64,000 nt of DNA from Leishmania donovani (Eukaryota; Euglenozoa; Kinetoplastea; Trypanosomatida; Trypanosomatidae), in NCBI RefSeq assembly GCF_000227135.1, contig NC_018259.1, positions 1,258,619-1,322,618 on the forward strand. The letters run 5' to 3'. Both the position numbers and the translations under genes were made by a program. The notes under the pieces were generated by a model. It saw only the letters and a list, made by a program, of their open reading frames with translations. It was not told the origin of the DNA and searched no databases. How positions within the stretch are numbered: the stretch's first letter is position 1; each line of letters opens with the position of its first letter. Below are positions 51,541 to 61,970 of this stretch, one piece after another.

Positions 51541-53647
51541 TACTACTTGGTTTGCATGCCGGCGCGAGCGTGGAACCTTGAGTAAGGCGAGAAGAGCTCG
51601 CGCACAGAAGACTCGAAAACCGCTGACAGGAGCATACTGGAACCATAGAACAGAAATGTGCGAGAGCGGGCGTGTGTGCAGCCTGGTGCGATCTCGTGAG
51701 GTCCATGTGCCTCTCACACGCATCCCGACCTCCATTGCTCATATGTGCATATACGTGTACTTATATGTTTGTGTGTGCCGTCTTTCTCCACCTCGTCTGC
51801 CTCTTCTCCGCTTTCGGTGCGGCTTTCCTTCGGTGGAGTGATCCTGTCTCCTTTCCCTCGGCACGCAGCATGCTCTGTCGTCTCTGCACTTCTCCCATCC
51901 TTGAACTGCTTCCCGTTTTCTTTTTATCTGCCATTGAACGCACACAATCGCGTGTGCACTTCCATGTGCGTCCCCCTGCATACATCTCGTGCGTTGTGGG
52001 CATCACCGCAGTGCCAAAAGATTCGGGCGGATTGCTGGGCAAACACACATACACACACACACACAGCGGACACACGGAACCACATACCCCCCCCCCCCCG
52101 CGCACCTACAGCGGCACACAATCTGCGTTGGCGCGGCGCCGTGTGTGATAGTCCCGACTATGCGTTTGTCGGTGTGTAATTGTGTTAGTGCCGCCAGACG
52201 GAAGTTTACTATCTTTTTTTTTTTTTCGGGTTTGTCGAGTCTGCTGCCCGTCCTCACTCCGACGGTACCTCCCTTCTCGCTTCTCGAACTTTCTCCACGA
52301 CATCAGCGAGCCGTCTATAATCACGGAGAGGGACGACGCACAGTCACACAAAAACACATACAAGCGAAAAGAAGGGCGGCGAGAAAGCAGCACCGTAAAC
52401 GCTGGCGTGAGGTTGTGTTTTCCTTTTCCTTCTCTTTCTCTATCCCCTGAGCCGCATCTCCTCCCTATTCTCCTCTTCCTCCTCTTGAAGCCTTCCTTCC
52501 TTCGTCCTTTTCGCGCTCCTTGACACAGGCAGGCGCTTCCTTTTCTTTTTTTTTGCTTGTTGTTGTTCTGCCTTTATTTGTCGAGTGGGAGTTGAGCCGC
52601 TGCCCCGCTTCTCTTATCTTCCTCCTTTTCAGCTTTTTCTGTGTACAGCACATGCTTGCGTGTGGTCTGCGCCTACAGCTTGTGTCACCTCTGCCCGTCC
52701 TCTGCGATTGTCTTCTACCCTCACGTCCCGGCAACTCTTGCCCAGCCGGGAGGACGACGTCTTGCGGTCCGGGTGAGCGACTCGTTATTTTCTTTCTTCT
52801 CCCTTCTTCATTATTTCGAGCTGGAACACACTAACGCAGGGAATCTGGAACTGCATATTTTTGCTTTAGATTTCTTTCTCCAGCGCCGCGGGTGCCTGTG
52901 TGAGCGTGCTTGTGGGTCTTGTTAGCCGCTTGCTTGCTCCTCTCCGCCCACGTCGCCTCTCTGCAATCTCCCCGTCTCGCCCCCTTTTCTCCGCTAACGT
53001 TGTATACACTCGAGAGAGAAGGGGCACTGAAAGACTCGGACACACACACAGCGCCTCCACGGCCGCTTATCTGCTGTTGAGCACGACGGTGATCCGCGTA
53101 TGTGTGTCTTCTGCTCTGGAGAGGAACGAGGACCATAGAGAAGACCAAGAGTACAAAAAAAAAGGGACACACACACACACACGCGCGCGAAGATTGCGGG
53201 GGAGGGCTCAGCGGCTGCGTCGTTGCGTGTTTTGCCCTCCTCTGGGCCGTTGTGCTTTAGTGCGTTTGGGCCCGCGCTTCAAGAGAGGAGCCGCGCCCTC
53301 CTCCCTCCCCTCCCGGCCAAAAAAAAAGAACGAAAAACAAAGAGCATCCGCGGAAACTGAGAAAACAAACAAAAACGGTGCTGCAGTCGACTGGAACGTT
53401 GTCCCTCCCCCCTTCTCATCATTTCTTCTGTTGAAGTCTTTTCTGTATTTGGCTTAGTGTTGGTGGCGGTATGTGCGTGTACATGGTTGGCTGCCGCACT
53501 CCTCTCAATACCTTTGGTTCCCGTGCACACGCGTGTGCACGTGCGTCTTTCTTCTTCTTGCCTCCCATGTAAGTGCTATTTTCTTTTCGTCTTGCTACCC
53601 ACGAGCCGAAGCCTCCACATCGCTGTACAAGCTGAGCCTTGAAGTCG
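51541..53647 (+). other. Intergenic region
   Basis: UTR-like, pyrimidine-rich. It holds a CA run (about 52043-52066), a run of 13 C (52087-52099), a T-run (about 52214-52227) and a second CA run (about 53166-53182). A possible splice acceptor for the kinase gene is the AG at 53572-53573, after a TCTTTCTTCTTCTTGCCTCC tract. No gene is supported. Confidence 0.55.
52087..52099. repeat. Homopolymer of 13 C
   Basis: A C-run just after a CA microsatellite. Similar C-runs border the N gap at 61872, so its length may be unreliable. Confidence 0.85.
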
Positions 53648-56600
53648 ATGGAGGCCTACGAGATACTCGGCATCCTCGGCGAGGGCACCTACGGCGTGGT
53701 TGTCAAGGCCCGAAGCCGCGTAACGGGGAAGCTGGTCGCCATCAAGCGCTTTAAGCAGACAGAGCAGGATGAGCACGTCCGCAAGACCTCCTCCCGCGAA
53801 GTGCGCATGCTGCAGCTGCTGCAGCACCCCAACGTGATCCGCTTAGAGGACGTCTTCCGCAGGGAGGGTAAGCTCTACCTCGTGTTTGAGTTCATTGATC
53901 AAACGATCCTGCAGCTTCTGGAGAGCACCACGCGCGGTCTCCACCGCCGCGAACTGCGCCGCTACACCTACCAACTGCTGCGTGGTATCGAGTTCTGCCA
54001 CAATCACAACGTCATACACCGCGACGTGAAGCCGGAAAATGTGCTCATCGACGAATCAGGACTGCTGAAGCTCTGCGACTTTGGCTTTGCTCGACAGACG
54101 TCGGCCAAAGGCAAGTACACAGACTACGTGGCAACGCGCTGGTACAGGGCGCCAGAGTTGCTCGTCGGAGACGTGGCCTACGGCAAGCCGGTGGACGTGT
54201 GGGCGCTAGGGTGCATGTTTGCGGAGCTCTCCGATGGGCAGCCACTCTTCCCCGGCGAGTCGGACCTAGACCAGCTATGCCTGATTATGCAGACCTGCGG
54301 GCCAGTGCCGCAGCGCCTCGTTTTCATCTTCATGCACAACCCGCTGTACAACGGCATCAGCTTCCCGCATACCGACATCCTGTACACGCTCAAGGAACGC
54401 TACCATCGCGAGTCGAACGACTGGCTCGAGTTCCTCAGCTCTTGTCTCCACACAGACCCGGCGCAGCGGCTGACGTGCACGGAGCTCATGGAGCTCCCCT
54501 ACTTCACGCGCGACGGCTTCCGAGATCGCTATGAAGCCGAGCTGCGGGCTGCAACGGGCCTGCCTCAGCTGCGGTCCACTCCTACGACGTCGGCGCCTTC
54601 GACACAGCGGCGTGCGCCGGATCAGGCAGTCGCCTTAGGAGGCGACCTCAAGGCAGACACCGTGGTGTCTCCACACGAGCGCCGCTCGAGTGAGATCATT
54701 TCACCGAAGCTGCAGGGAGAGCAACCGCCCACGGTCAAAAACAGCTCAAGCGACACACACATCTCGAAGACGGCGCTCAAGCCCGCCGCGCACGACGCCA
54801 ACGCCGGCAAGGGCAAGGGAGCAGGTGCGCCAACGTTCACGTTGACGTCTCCACACAAGGCGGCGTCTGAGCATCCCGTGCAGCTGCCGATGATCCTCAA
54901 CAGTAACTCGGAGAGGGCCGTCGCTGCGGCGCTGACGGACTACTTGAATCAGATGCCCGCCTCTTCGAGCGCTGTGGTGTCGACACCATTACAGGCCACT
55001 CCAGCAGAGGTGGCCGGGGGCTTTACCAACGCTGATCTGCTCTCCCGCTCGTGTGGGGCGGTGCCGCCACCGCAGACATCGCAGATCACCAACCCATCAA
55101 CTACGCGAGATAAAAATAGGAAGCGGAACGTCGGTTTAGCAGAGACCGAGCTACACCGACCCAGCAGCGCAAGCATCAGCGACGACACCGAGTACGCTGC
55201 GACGATAGACAGCAGCAAGGGTGAACCGGCCAAGCACATCAGCGACCATCCACGGGCATCGGCCACGCTTCCGCCCAACGGAGTTCTCGGCAGCGGCGGC
55301 TCTCACGAGCCGACGCGCGAAGGCGAAAAGACAAACGCGTCGCCACCGTTGCCGTCGCACGGGGTGGCAGAGAGCAGCATGCGGGTACTCCTGACAACCG
55401 CGGCACCAGGAAAGGATGATGGCGAGACGGCGGTGCTGAGCCACCGACCTTTGAAGCCGGCGTCAGCGGACAAAGCCGCGGCAACGGCGGCCACGGCGTT
55501 TTCTTCGCCGACGCTCGCCGCTACCCACGGCGCCCCGCTGGCAGAGTGTCTGCAGGGCCTCCCCGCCCTGTCCCTGCACCTCCCGCGCCACTTGCAGCAG
55601 GAACGGCAGACACCAGTGGCCGAGCAGCCACAGTCGCACACCCCACTCTCCGCCGAGACCTCGATATCGTCTTTCCACGTCTGCAGGCGCAACCCACTTG
55701 CTGCAGCCTCGACGGAGAACGATGACGTTTCTCGTGGTAAGGCAAACATCGAGCCGGCTGGCTCGAGCGTCGCCAATCCACGCCGCGGCCTCTCGAACTC
55801 AAGTGTCTCCACAGCCGCCAGCGAAACAAAGAAGCGCAAGTCCGCCAGACACAAGAGAGACACGAGCCGTCTACACGACCAGGCAGTGGGGCCCGTCAGC
55901 GGCAGCGCATCGCGTCGCTCTGTCCCGGGGAACGCATCGGACGTGGTAGCTTACCGCGCGGGATTCGCCTCGGTGGTGAACTCTTTGAAGTCAACGGTGT
56001 CGCAATCGCTCTCTTATATCTTGGGTCAACAGCAACGGCAGCCCTTGCTGTCCCCGGACTCACGCGGGGTCCACGCTGCCGACCCGCACCTGCACGGCGT
56101 TGGTGCAGGCCCGAGCGTGCCTGATTCTACGCATAACCGCAACGCCGATGCAGCCGGCCCACAGCTGCGCAAGGAGCGGCGATCTAAACCGTTGGCTGCC
56201 TCAACACATGCTCTCCAGGGTAGTGATCAGCGCCATCGCCAGCAGTCGCAGCCGCGACTGGACGGACCACTGCACCCTGACGGCGGTGCCTCTCAGCGCG
56301 CCACGGCCACCTTGATGGCTTTATCAGCACTTCGCAACGTCTCCTTGCCGCCACCGACCAAGTCCGCCGGCGATGCGGACAAGAGCAGCTACGGCCACCA
56401 CACACGCTCGCACACCAACAACAACGGAGGCGAGACCGTAAGCCCCGTGGTCGGGGGGGACGGCAACGGCACCCAAACGTGCATCGCAAGTCGCGCTCGG
56501 CGTCCTATAGCTGTGTGCGCGGTGCACGGCAACAACCGCGATAGCGACGAGCTGATCTCGACCCGACGAGTGCAGAAGAAGAATGCCGTCGCGACACACG

Positions 56601-56968
56601 GCCGAACTGGCAACGGCGCTGTGGGGCCCATTAGCTGCACAGATAGCTCCACGACGTCTTCCTATCAAGCGACCAGCATCATGTATGGCGCGCCGTACCA
56701 CCCCTTCACGAGGGCCTCAAAGATGGACGGTGAGGTGGGCGGAGCCCCGCAGCGGCAGACCCTGCGGAGGCCCAAAAAGAAGATTGCCGACAGCCGCGGC
56801 AGCGGCATCGCTAACATAACGAGCAGCATTGGTCCCCGTCACTCGCTGGCACGTGCGCGACAGATACAGCACCAGCCGCAACTCGCGAAAGAGGATGGCG
56901 GCAGCGGCGATGGCAAAACGCCCCAGTTCAATGCCGCCGCAGCTGCATCTCCCTATACCAGCAGCTGA
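53648..56968 (+). CDS. CDKL-type (CMGC) protein kinase with long disordered tail
   Basis: 1106 residues. The frame begins three codons earlier at a TTG; the ATG at 53648 is the start. The kinase domain covers about residues 4-290: Gly loop GEGTYGVV (11-18), Lys33, helix-C Glu51 within TSSREVRML, catalytic loop HRDVKPEN (124-131), DFG (144-146), activation-loop TDY (158-160) followed by VATRWYRAPE. A TDY motif with ATRWYRAPE and no PSTAIRE helix is characteristic of the CDKL1-5 family. All catalytic residues are intact. The 800-residue tail is Ser/Thr/Ala/Pro-rich with no visible domain, and is much longer than the tail of most CDKLs apart from CDKL5. CDKL kinases in ciliates, algae and animals control cilium or flagellum length and IFT, which fits IFT22 and D1bLIC nearby. 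Confidence 0.92.
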   Translation: MEAYEILGILGEGTYGVVVKARSRVTGKLVAIKRFKQTEQDEHVRKTSSREVRMLQLLQHPNVIRLEDVFRREGKLYLVFEFIDQTILQLLESTTRGLHRRELRRYTYQLLRGIEFCHNHNVIHRDVKPENVLIDESGLLKLCDFGFARQTSAKGKYTDYVATRWYRAPELLVGDVAYGKPVDVWALGCMFAELSDGQPLFPGESDLDQLCLIMQTCGPVPQRLVFIFMHNPLYNGISFPHTDILYTLKERYHRESNDWLEFLSSCLHTDPAQRLTCTELMELPYFTRDGFRDRYEAELRAATGLPQLRSTPTTSAPSTQRRAPDQAVALGGDLKADTVVSPHERRSSEIISPKLQGEQPPTVKNSSSDTHISKTALKPAAHDANAGKGKGAGAPTFTLTSPHKAASEHPVQLPMILNSNSERAVAAALTDYLNQMPASSSAVVSTPLQATPAEVAGGFTNADLLSRSCGAVPPPQTSQITNPSTTRDKNRKRNVGLAETELHRPSSASISDDTEYAATIDSSKGEPAKHISDHPRASATLPPNGVLGSGGSHEPTREGEKTNASPPLPSHGVAESSMRVLLTTAAPGKDDGETAVLSHRPLKPASADKAAATAATAFSSPTLAATHGAPLAECLQGLPALSLHLPRHLQQERQTPVAEQPQSHTPLSAETSISSFHVCRRNPLAAASTENDDVSRGKANIEPAGSSVANPRRGLSNSSVSTAASETKKRKSARHKRDTSRLHDQAVGPVSGSASRRSVPGNASDVVAYRAGFASVVNSLKSTVSQSLSYILGQQQRQPLLSPDSRGVHAADPHLHGVGAGPSVPDSTHNRNADAAGPQLRKERRSKPLAASTHALQGSDQRHRQQSQPRLDGPLHPDGGASQRATATLMALSALRNVSLPPPTKSAGDADKSSYGHHTRSHTNNNGGETVSPVVGGDGNGTQTCIASRARRPIAVCAVHGNNRDSDELISTRRVQKKNAVATHGRTGNGAVGPISCTDSSTTSSYQATSIMYGAPYHPFTRASKMDGEVGGAPQRQTLRRPKKKIADSRGSGIANITSSIGPRHSLARARQIQHQPQLAKEDGGSGDGKTPQFNAAAAASPYTSS

Positions 56969-59900
56969 CCAGATTTGTGCTTCAAATCCGACACACAGTA
57001 GTGCCCGGGCTTCTCTTTTTTTTTGTTTTGCTTTCTGCTTTCCTTTTGTTGTCCTCCGATACACAGGTGCCTCATCCTCTCTCGCTCTCCCACGCCATCC
57101 AGGGGCAGGGGGAGAGGCGCGTGCGTGTGTTGGCTGGCTCTTTCCTCGCACCTCGCTCTGTTCTCACTGTTCTGCTTTGTATGGTATCTTCGACTCTCGT
57201 TCTCTTTACTTCCCTGTCTTACCTTTGCGTGCGCATGCGTCGCGCGCGCTCTCTTGTGTTGCTGAGGGGGTGGAAGGGGGGAGGAGCTCGCACGAGGACG
57301 CAAAACGCACAACGCAACACCGCCGCTACCACAGTCTATCTTGTGCGCTGCTCTTCCCTTTCTTCTCTTTTTGGGTTTCTGGAGTGTTTCTCTTTTTCAT
57401 TACCTTCCTGCCTCGCTGTCGCCGGAGCTGGCGTGAGTTACAGAGAGGCCGAGAAGGCGCATGCCCTAGTCCTCTCCCCTCCTCTCCTCACCGCACCACG
57501 GACACACGCACGCACACCCGCTCACCCACATTATATCAGTCTGTGCAGAAACGCTTTGTCTTTTTTTTTTGGGTGGCGGTGGTCGTTGTGCTCTCTCGTC
57601 CTCGCGTTCCTTGTCGAGGGCTCGCTAAAGGCCTGCTTCACTGCCGCGTCCGTGCACGTGCAGGTCTGCCTCTCTGTGTATGTATGTGCAGATGTCTTCT
57701 CGCGTTCCATTCGCCTCCTTTTTCATCACGGATTCGGTATGCGCGCGCGTGCCATTGACTCTTTCTACCGCCTCTCTTCATCTCTCCGGCGCGCCAGGCT
57801 TGCTTTGGTGTCTCATTCCAACCCGCACGCGAGAGGCACGAACACAGCGCTTTTTGGCGATGGAGAGAGGGAGGGAGGGAGAGAGGTGGTGGCGGAAGTG
57901 GTGTTGGTGGGGGGGGGTTAGTGGAACAGACGAGACAGCTTCGTCCCCCCCACCCCATCTTCTCTCTCTGTCCAAAGAAAAAGATGCTGGCTTTTGGTGA
58001 CGGTACTGGTGCGAACCCCATGGGCTCTCCTTCTTACGTCTCTTTTTTACTCGTTGATCACGTCTGTTGTGCAAAGATTTTGACCCCTCTCTCCCTCTTT
58101 TCTCCATCCCCTAAAGCCTCACGGCTGGGATGGCGCAGAGAGCTTCTTAATAACTCGACGAGCGAACAACTTCGAACGCACAGCATGAACGAAGCAGCAG
58201 CAAGAAGGCGTCAATCAGCGCCACGCGCATGGAACACGTGTATGCACGGACTCACACTCGAACGAACATACGGCGGCAACAGCTCGCGAGGGAGCTGTGC
58301 GACAAACACAGCACGCGCTAAGTGTTCACCTCGCCCTCTATCCCAACCCCCTCCTGCGGGGCGTGCTGATGTACGTCTTTTGAGGCTCTTCTTTCAGCTC
58401 AGCCGTTTTCTGTCTCCTTATCTTCACCGGGCACATGTACGTGTGAAGGGCGTTTCCTGTGTATGGTACGTCTTTATGTATATGCCTGCGCCGTTGTTTA
58501 TGGGTGTGCGGGGGGAGGGTTGGCGGCACCGTCTCACGAGATGGGAGAGGCGGTCGGGCGGCGACCTGCTTTGAATGGAGGAAACAGGCAAGAGGTATCC
58601 GTTGCAGTTGAAGGGCTAATCAACGAGAGATGTCATTTCTTTGCAGTGTGCGAGAGGCATGCGACACTTTAATGGCAACGCGACTTGCGGCTTTGTGCGT
58701 GTATGCTCGCGCACCTCTCCTTCTTTTTCTTCGACCTTTCTCATCCACCGCTGCTGCTGTCTCACTCTCCTTCTCTGTGAGACCCCTTCCTCATTGTGCG
58801 CGTGGATGACCATCCTTCTGTGCCTTTCGCTTCGATGCCCCACGACGTCCCTCTACACTTTCCCGCCGTGCCAGCTGCTCCCCCCCTCTCTCTCCCTTTT
58901 TCCTTGTGTCGTTCCCTTCTCCCGCCCACCATCCCCCCTCCCCCTATGCTAACAGATGCACACATCGCACCGGACTGTAGACTCGGAAAAAAAAACAAAA
59001 GCAGGCGTCTCTCGACATGCTTTTATTCTCTTCATTTTGTTTCACTTTGTGGGAAGGTCGCTGCTGCAGCTCTTTGTCCCTCTTTCCCTCCGTCTTAATA
59101 GGGTCCACGGCTTTACTGATGTGCTTATCCCGCCCCGCCTGCCGACCGCCGCCGATGTGTGCGTGTCTTTGCCGACTTTCTGCGCGCACCTCAGCGATCT
59201 CTGCCTCTTGGCTCTCTTCTTTGCTTTGAAATTTGCATTCGCACTCGGGTGTCTCACTCTGTTTTTTTTTTCCCTTTTCGTGTCGTTGCGTGCTTCCATA
59301 TTTTGCTGCGCACATGCATCTGCACGCGTGTATGTCTGTAGGTGCGTGTGTGTGTGTGTCTGTGTGTGACGAGCATGTCTTTGGGCGCGCTAAGCTGTAT
59401 GTAGATATCCTCCTCTTGTCTAGCTGTCGATGTCGCCTCTTCTTTGTGCTTTCTTGCCATGACTGTCTTCGTAAATCTCTTCGCGGTTGTGTGTGTGCGC
59501 GTAGGTGCAGCTTCGACCCATTTTTCTTTTCCCTTTTCGCTTTCCTTTCTTGTCTCCCTTTCACTCATATCTCATGTAAGTACTCGAGTTTCTCTGTTTG
59601 TAGCGCCTTCTTCCTTCGTCTCCTTCGCTTTTTTTTCGTTTTCTCTTGTCCTCTTCGGTGCTTGCGTTCGTGTGTGTGTGTACGCGCCTCTCATGGGGGC
59701 CGTCTTGTGTTTGGTTGCGTATGTATGCTTGAGTGGTGCTTGGCATCTCGGACTGTGCATCTTTGGAACCTGGTGCTGCAGTCATTAAGAGAACGGAAAA
59801 CAAGACGAGAACACGCGAGCACAGGTGTGAACAAAGGCGGTGCATGCTGATGTGGTGATGATCGACAACACCTATAGAATGATCTCTTCTGCGAACGCGC

Positions 59901-60245
59901 GAAGGAGCTGCTTCCTCTGCGTGAGCCACTGCATCTCCGTCCCACCCCGCTGCCTGCTGCCCCCGGAGTGCACAGGCAAATCTCTCCAGGTGTAGGCTAC
60001 CCTGGAATCAAGTAGATTAACACTGTAGGTTCCTGAGTGCGTGCAGCGTACCTCCTCGACTGTGCTTTCCTCTTTTTCTGCCCTCATCCTGCTTCCTCCT
60101 GCGAAAAAAAAAAACATCACGCGCACAAGCGCACGCGCTTCAGGTTTTCGTCTGCGATTGCCACCTGCCCCTGAACTGAGTCTCTTGTTCCCTCCCTTTC
60201 CTGGTAACCAGTACACCACCCCCACTTCACATACTTTTATCGACC
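56969..60245 (+). other. Intergenic region (3.3 kb)
   Basis: Pyrimidine-rich UTR-like sequence with many skewed frames (up to 314 codons at 56977-57921) that translate low-complexity Ser/Leu/Arg/Cys sequence. A G-run occurs at about 57908-57919 and a GT run at 59347-59368. The GNPDA splice signal is at the 3' end. No gene is supported. Confidence 0.6.
60181..60211 (+). promoter_or_regulatory. Predicted spliced-leader acceptor for GNPDA
   Basis: The tract TCTCTTGTTCCCTCCCTTTC runs into CTGGTAACCAG, with the AG at 60210-60211, leaving a 5' UTR of about 34 bases. Confidence 0.6.
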
Positions 60246-61085
60246 ATGCGGATCGTGATCTCCGAGACGGCCGACAAGGTGGCGGACTACACGTCTAATT
60301 ACGTGATCAAGTCCATCAACGATTTCAAGCCGACGGCAGACCGGCCGTTTGTGCTTGGGCTTCCGACGGGCGAAACGCCGATGCGCACGTACCAGAAACT
60401 GATCGTTGCGTACCGCGAGGGCCGCGTTTCGTTCAAGAACGTGATCACGTTCAACATGGATGAGTACGTGGGGCTGCCAGCGGATCACCCGGAGAGCTAC
60501 CACTACTTCATGAAGCACAACTTCTTTGATTACGTAGACATCCCCGAGCAGAACCGGCACATCCTGAACGGGAACGCGCCGGATCTGATCGAGGAGTGCC
60601 GCCAGTACGAGGAGAAGATCCGGGCTGTTGGCGGCATCCACCTGTTCCTCGCCGGGATCGGGACGGACGGACACCTTGCGTTCAACGAGCCTGGGAGCAG
60701 CCTCTACAGCCGCACGCGCGTCAAGAGCCTGAATGCGGAGACGATGGAGAGCAACGCGCGGTTCTTTGGCAACGACGTCTCGCGCGTGCCGACGATGGCG
60801 CTAACGGTTGGGCTGCGCACGATCATGGAGGCCAAGGTTGTGCTGATGATTGCCACTGGTGCCAGCAAGGCTCTCGCGGTTGCGCGGTGCGTGGAGGGCG
60901 GGATCACACACATGTGCACTGCAACGATGCTACAGATGCACCCCGCCGCGGTGCTGTGCCTTGACGAGGACGCGACCCTGGAGCTGAAGGTGCGGACGAC
61001 GCGCTACTTCAAGTTGCTGCTGAACACGGAGAAAGCGCTGGAGGAGCGCCAGAGCAACATGAATCGTACCTATTCGAAGCTGTAG
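60246..61085 (+). CDS. GND: Glucosamine-6-phosphate deaminase (GNPDA/NagB), glycosomal
   Basis: 279 residues from the ATG in CGACCATGCGG. It converts glucosamine 6-phosphate to fructose 6-phosphate and ammonia, linking amino-sugar breakdown to glycolysis. The full NagB fold is present with all catalytic residues at the E. coli positions: Asp72 in NMDEYVGL, and Asp141, His143 and Glu148 in GIGTDGHLAFNEPGS. Substrate-binding LGLPTGETP lies at 38-45. The final tripeptide SKL is a type 1 peroxisomal signal, so the enzyme should be in the glycosome, which agrees with published work on Leishmania. Length is normal for the family (266-289). No sign of transfer or decay. Confidence 0.97.
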   Translation: MRIVISETADKVADYTSNYVIKSINDFKPTADRPFVLGLPTGETPMRTYQKLIVAYREGRVSFKNVITFNMDEYVGLPADHPESYHYFMKHNFFDYVDIPEQNRHILNGNAPDLIEECRQYEEKIRAVGGIHLFLAGIGTDGHLAFNEPGSSLYSRTRVKSLNAETMESNARFFGNDVSRVPTMALTVGLRTIMEAKVVLMIATGASKALAVARCVEGGITHMCTATMLQMHPAAVLCLDEDATLELKVRTTRYFKLLLNTEKALEERQSNMNRTYSKL

Positions 61086-61432
61086 GCGTCTTTGTTGCGC
61101 CCACGTGCAAGCACGCCCATCGCCTCCGCTGCCAGCTCGCGTGCCCGAAAGGGGCAGCAGCGCGTCTCCACTGTGGCAAACCGCGTGCAGACAACTTCGC
61201 CGCCCTCCGCCTCCGTCCCCTCCCCGCTGTCTTGTTACCCTTTAATGTTTCACTTTTGCTCTCTTTCTTATTTTTTTTTTCGTTGGTTCGCGTCTCCTTG
61301 GTTGATGGTCCCTGCGTGCGCGTGTGTGGTGTGCATGCTTATTGAGCTGTGATCCACCGCACCCGTGCATGACATCGCTAACCCACCTGCCTCGCCGGCG
61401 CGCTTCTCCTCTCTCACATCCCCATCACCACC

Positions 61433-61433
61433 A

Positions 61434-61467
<34 letters not shown>
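61433..61467. repeat. (CA)n microsatellite, left of assembly gap
   Basis: CACCAC units followed by a long CA run and then CGACGGAAGG just before the N run. Confidence 0.9.
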
Positions 61468-61469
<2 letters not shown>

Positions 61470-61476
61470 CGGAAGG

Positions 61477-61492
61477 NNNNNNNNNNNNNNNN
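61477..61492. other. Assembly gap (16 N)
   Basis: A run of N flanked on both sides by nearly the same sequence: ACCACCACA, a long CA run, then CGA and GAAGG-type sequence. Confidence 0.98.
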
Positions 61493-61496
61493 ACCA

Positions 61497-61498
<2 letters not shown>

Positions 61499-61530
<32 letters not shown>
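61499..61530. repeat. (CA)n microsatellite, right of assembly gap
   Basis: CA run closely resembling the one to the left of the gap, followed by GAAGGGAAGGGCAAGG. Confidence 0.9.
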
Positions 61531-61532
<2 letters not shown>

Positions 61533-61871
61533 AGGGAAGGGCAAGGAGGGCGTGTGCAGGTCATATGGAGGGTTCAGGGGAGGATCACTGATATTCCAAG
61601 GGTGGGCGCGTGCGTGGGTGGGGTTAGAACTGGCGATGGTGGCTCAGCGTCGAAAACGCACGAAAAAGATGTGCTCGTCTGTCTTTTCTTTCTTCGCCGG
61701 TACGTCTCTCTTGCAAACATGTGCCCACGCTCAGCGCAGCGCGCCCACATACACAGAGAGCGAGATGAGAGGGCTCAGATTGCTGCGCCCGGTGTTGCTG
61801 TTTACGGAGGGTGTGCTGGAGCCTGCGAGCAACGTTCTGCTTCCCGCACGCGCGAGCGCCCCCCCCCCCCC

Positions 61872-61970
61872 NNNNNNNNNNNNNNNNNNNNNNNNNNNNN
61901 NNNNNNNNNNNNNNNNNNNNNNNNNNNNNNNNNNNNNNNNNNNNNNNNNNNNNNNNNNNNNNNNNNNNNN
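61872..61970. other. Assembly gap (99 N)
   Basis: N run directly after a homopolymer of 13 C (61859-61871), suggesting sequencing failure at the homopolymer. Confidence 0.98.

Noticed and set aside
56977..57921. 314-codon + frame after the kinase gene
   Set aside because: Overlaps another long frame (56829-57758); both are translations of T/C-rich UTR sequence with no domain.
59872..60225. 117-codon - strand frame upstream of GNPDA
   Set aside because: Parts look protein-like, but it is antisense to the whole cluster, overlaps the GNPDA splice signal, and includes the translation of an A-run.
61872..61970. Possible continuation of a small + frame (from about 61636) across the N gap
   Set aside because: The frame runs into unknown bases; nothing in the visible part resembles a coding region.
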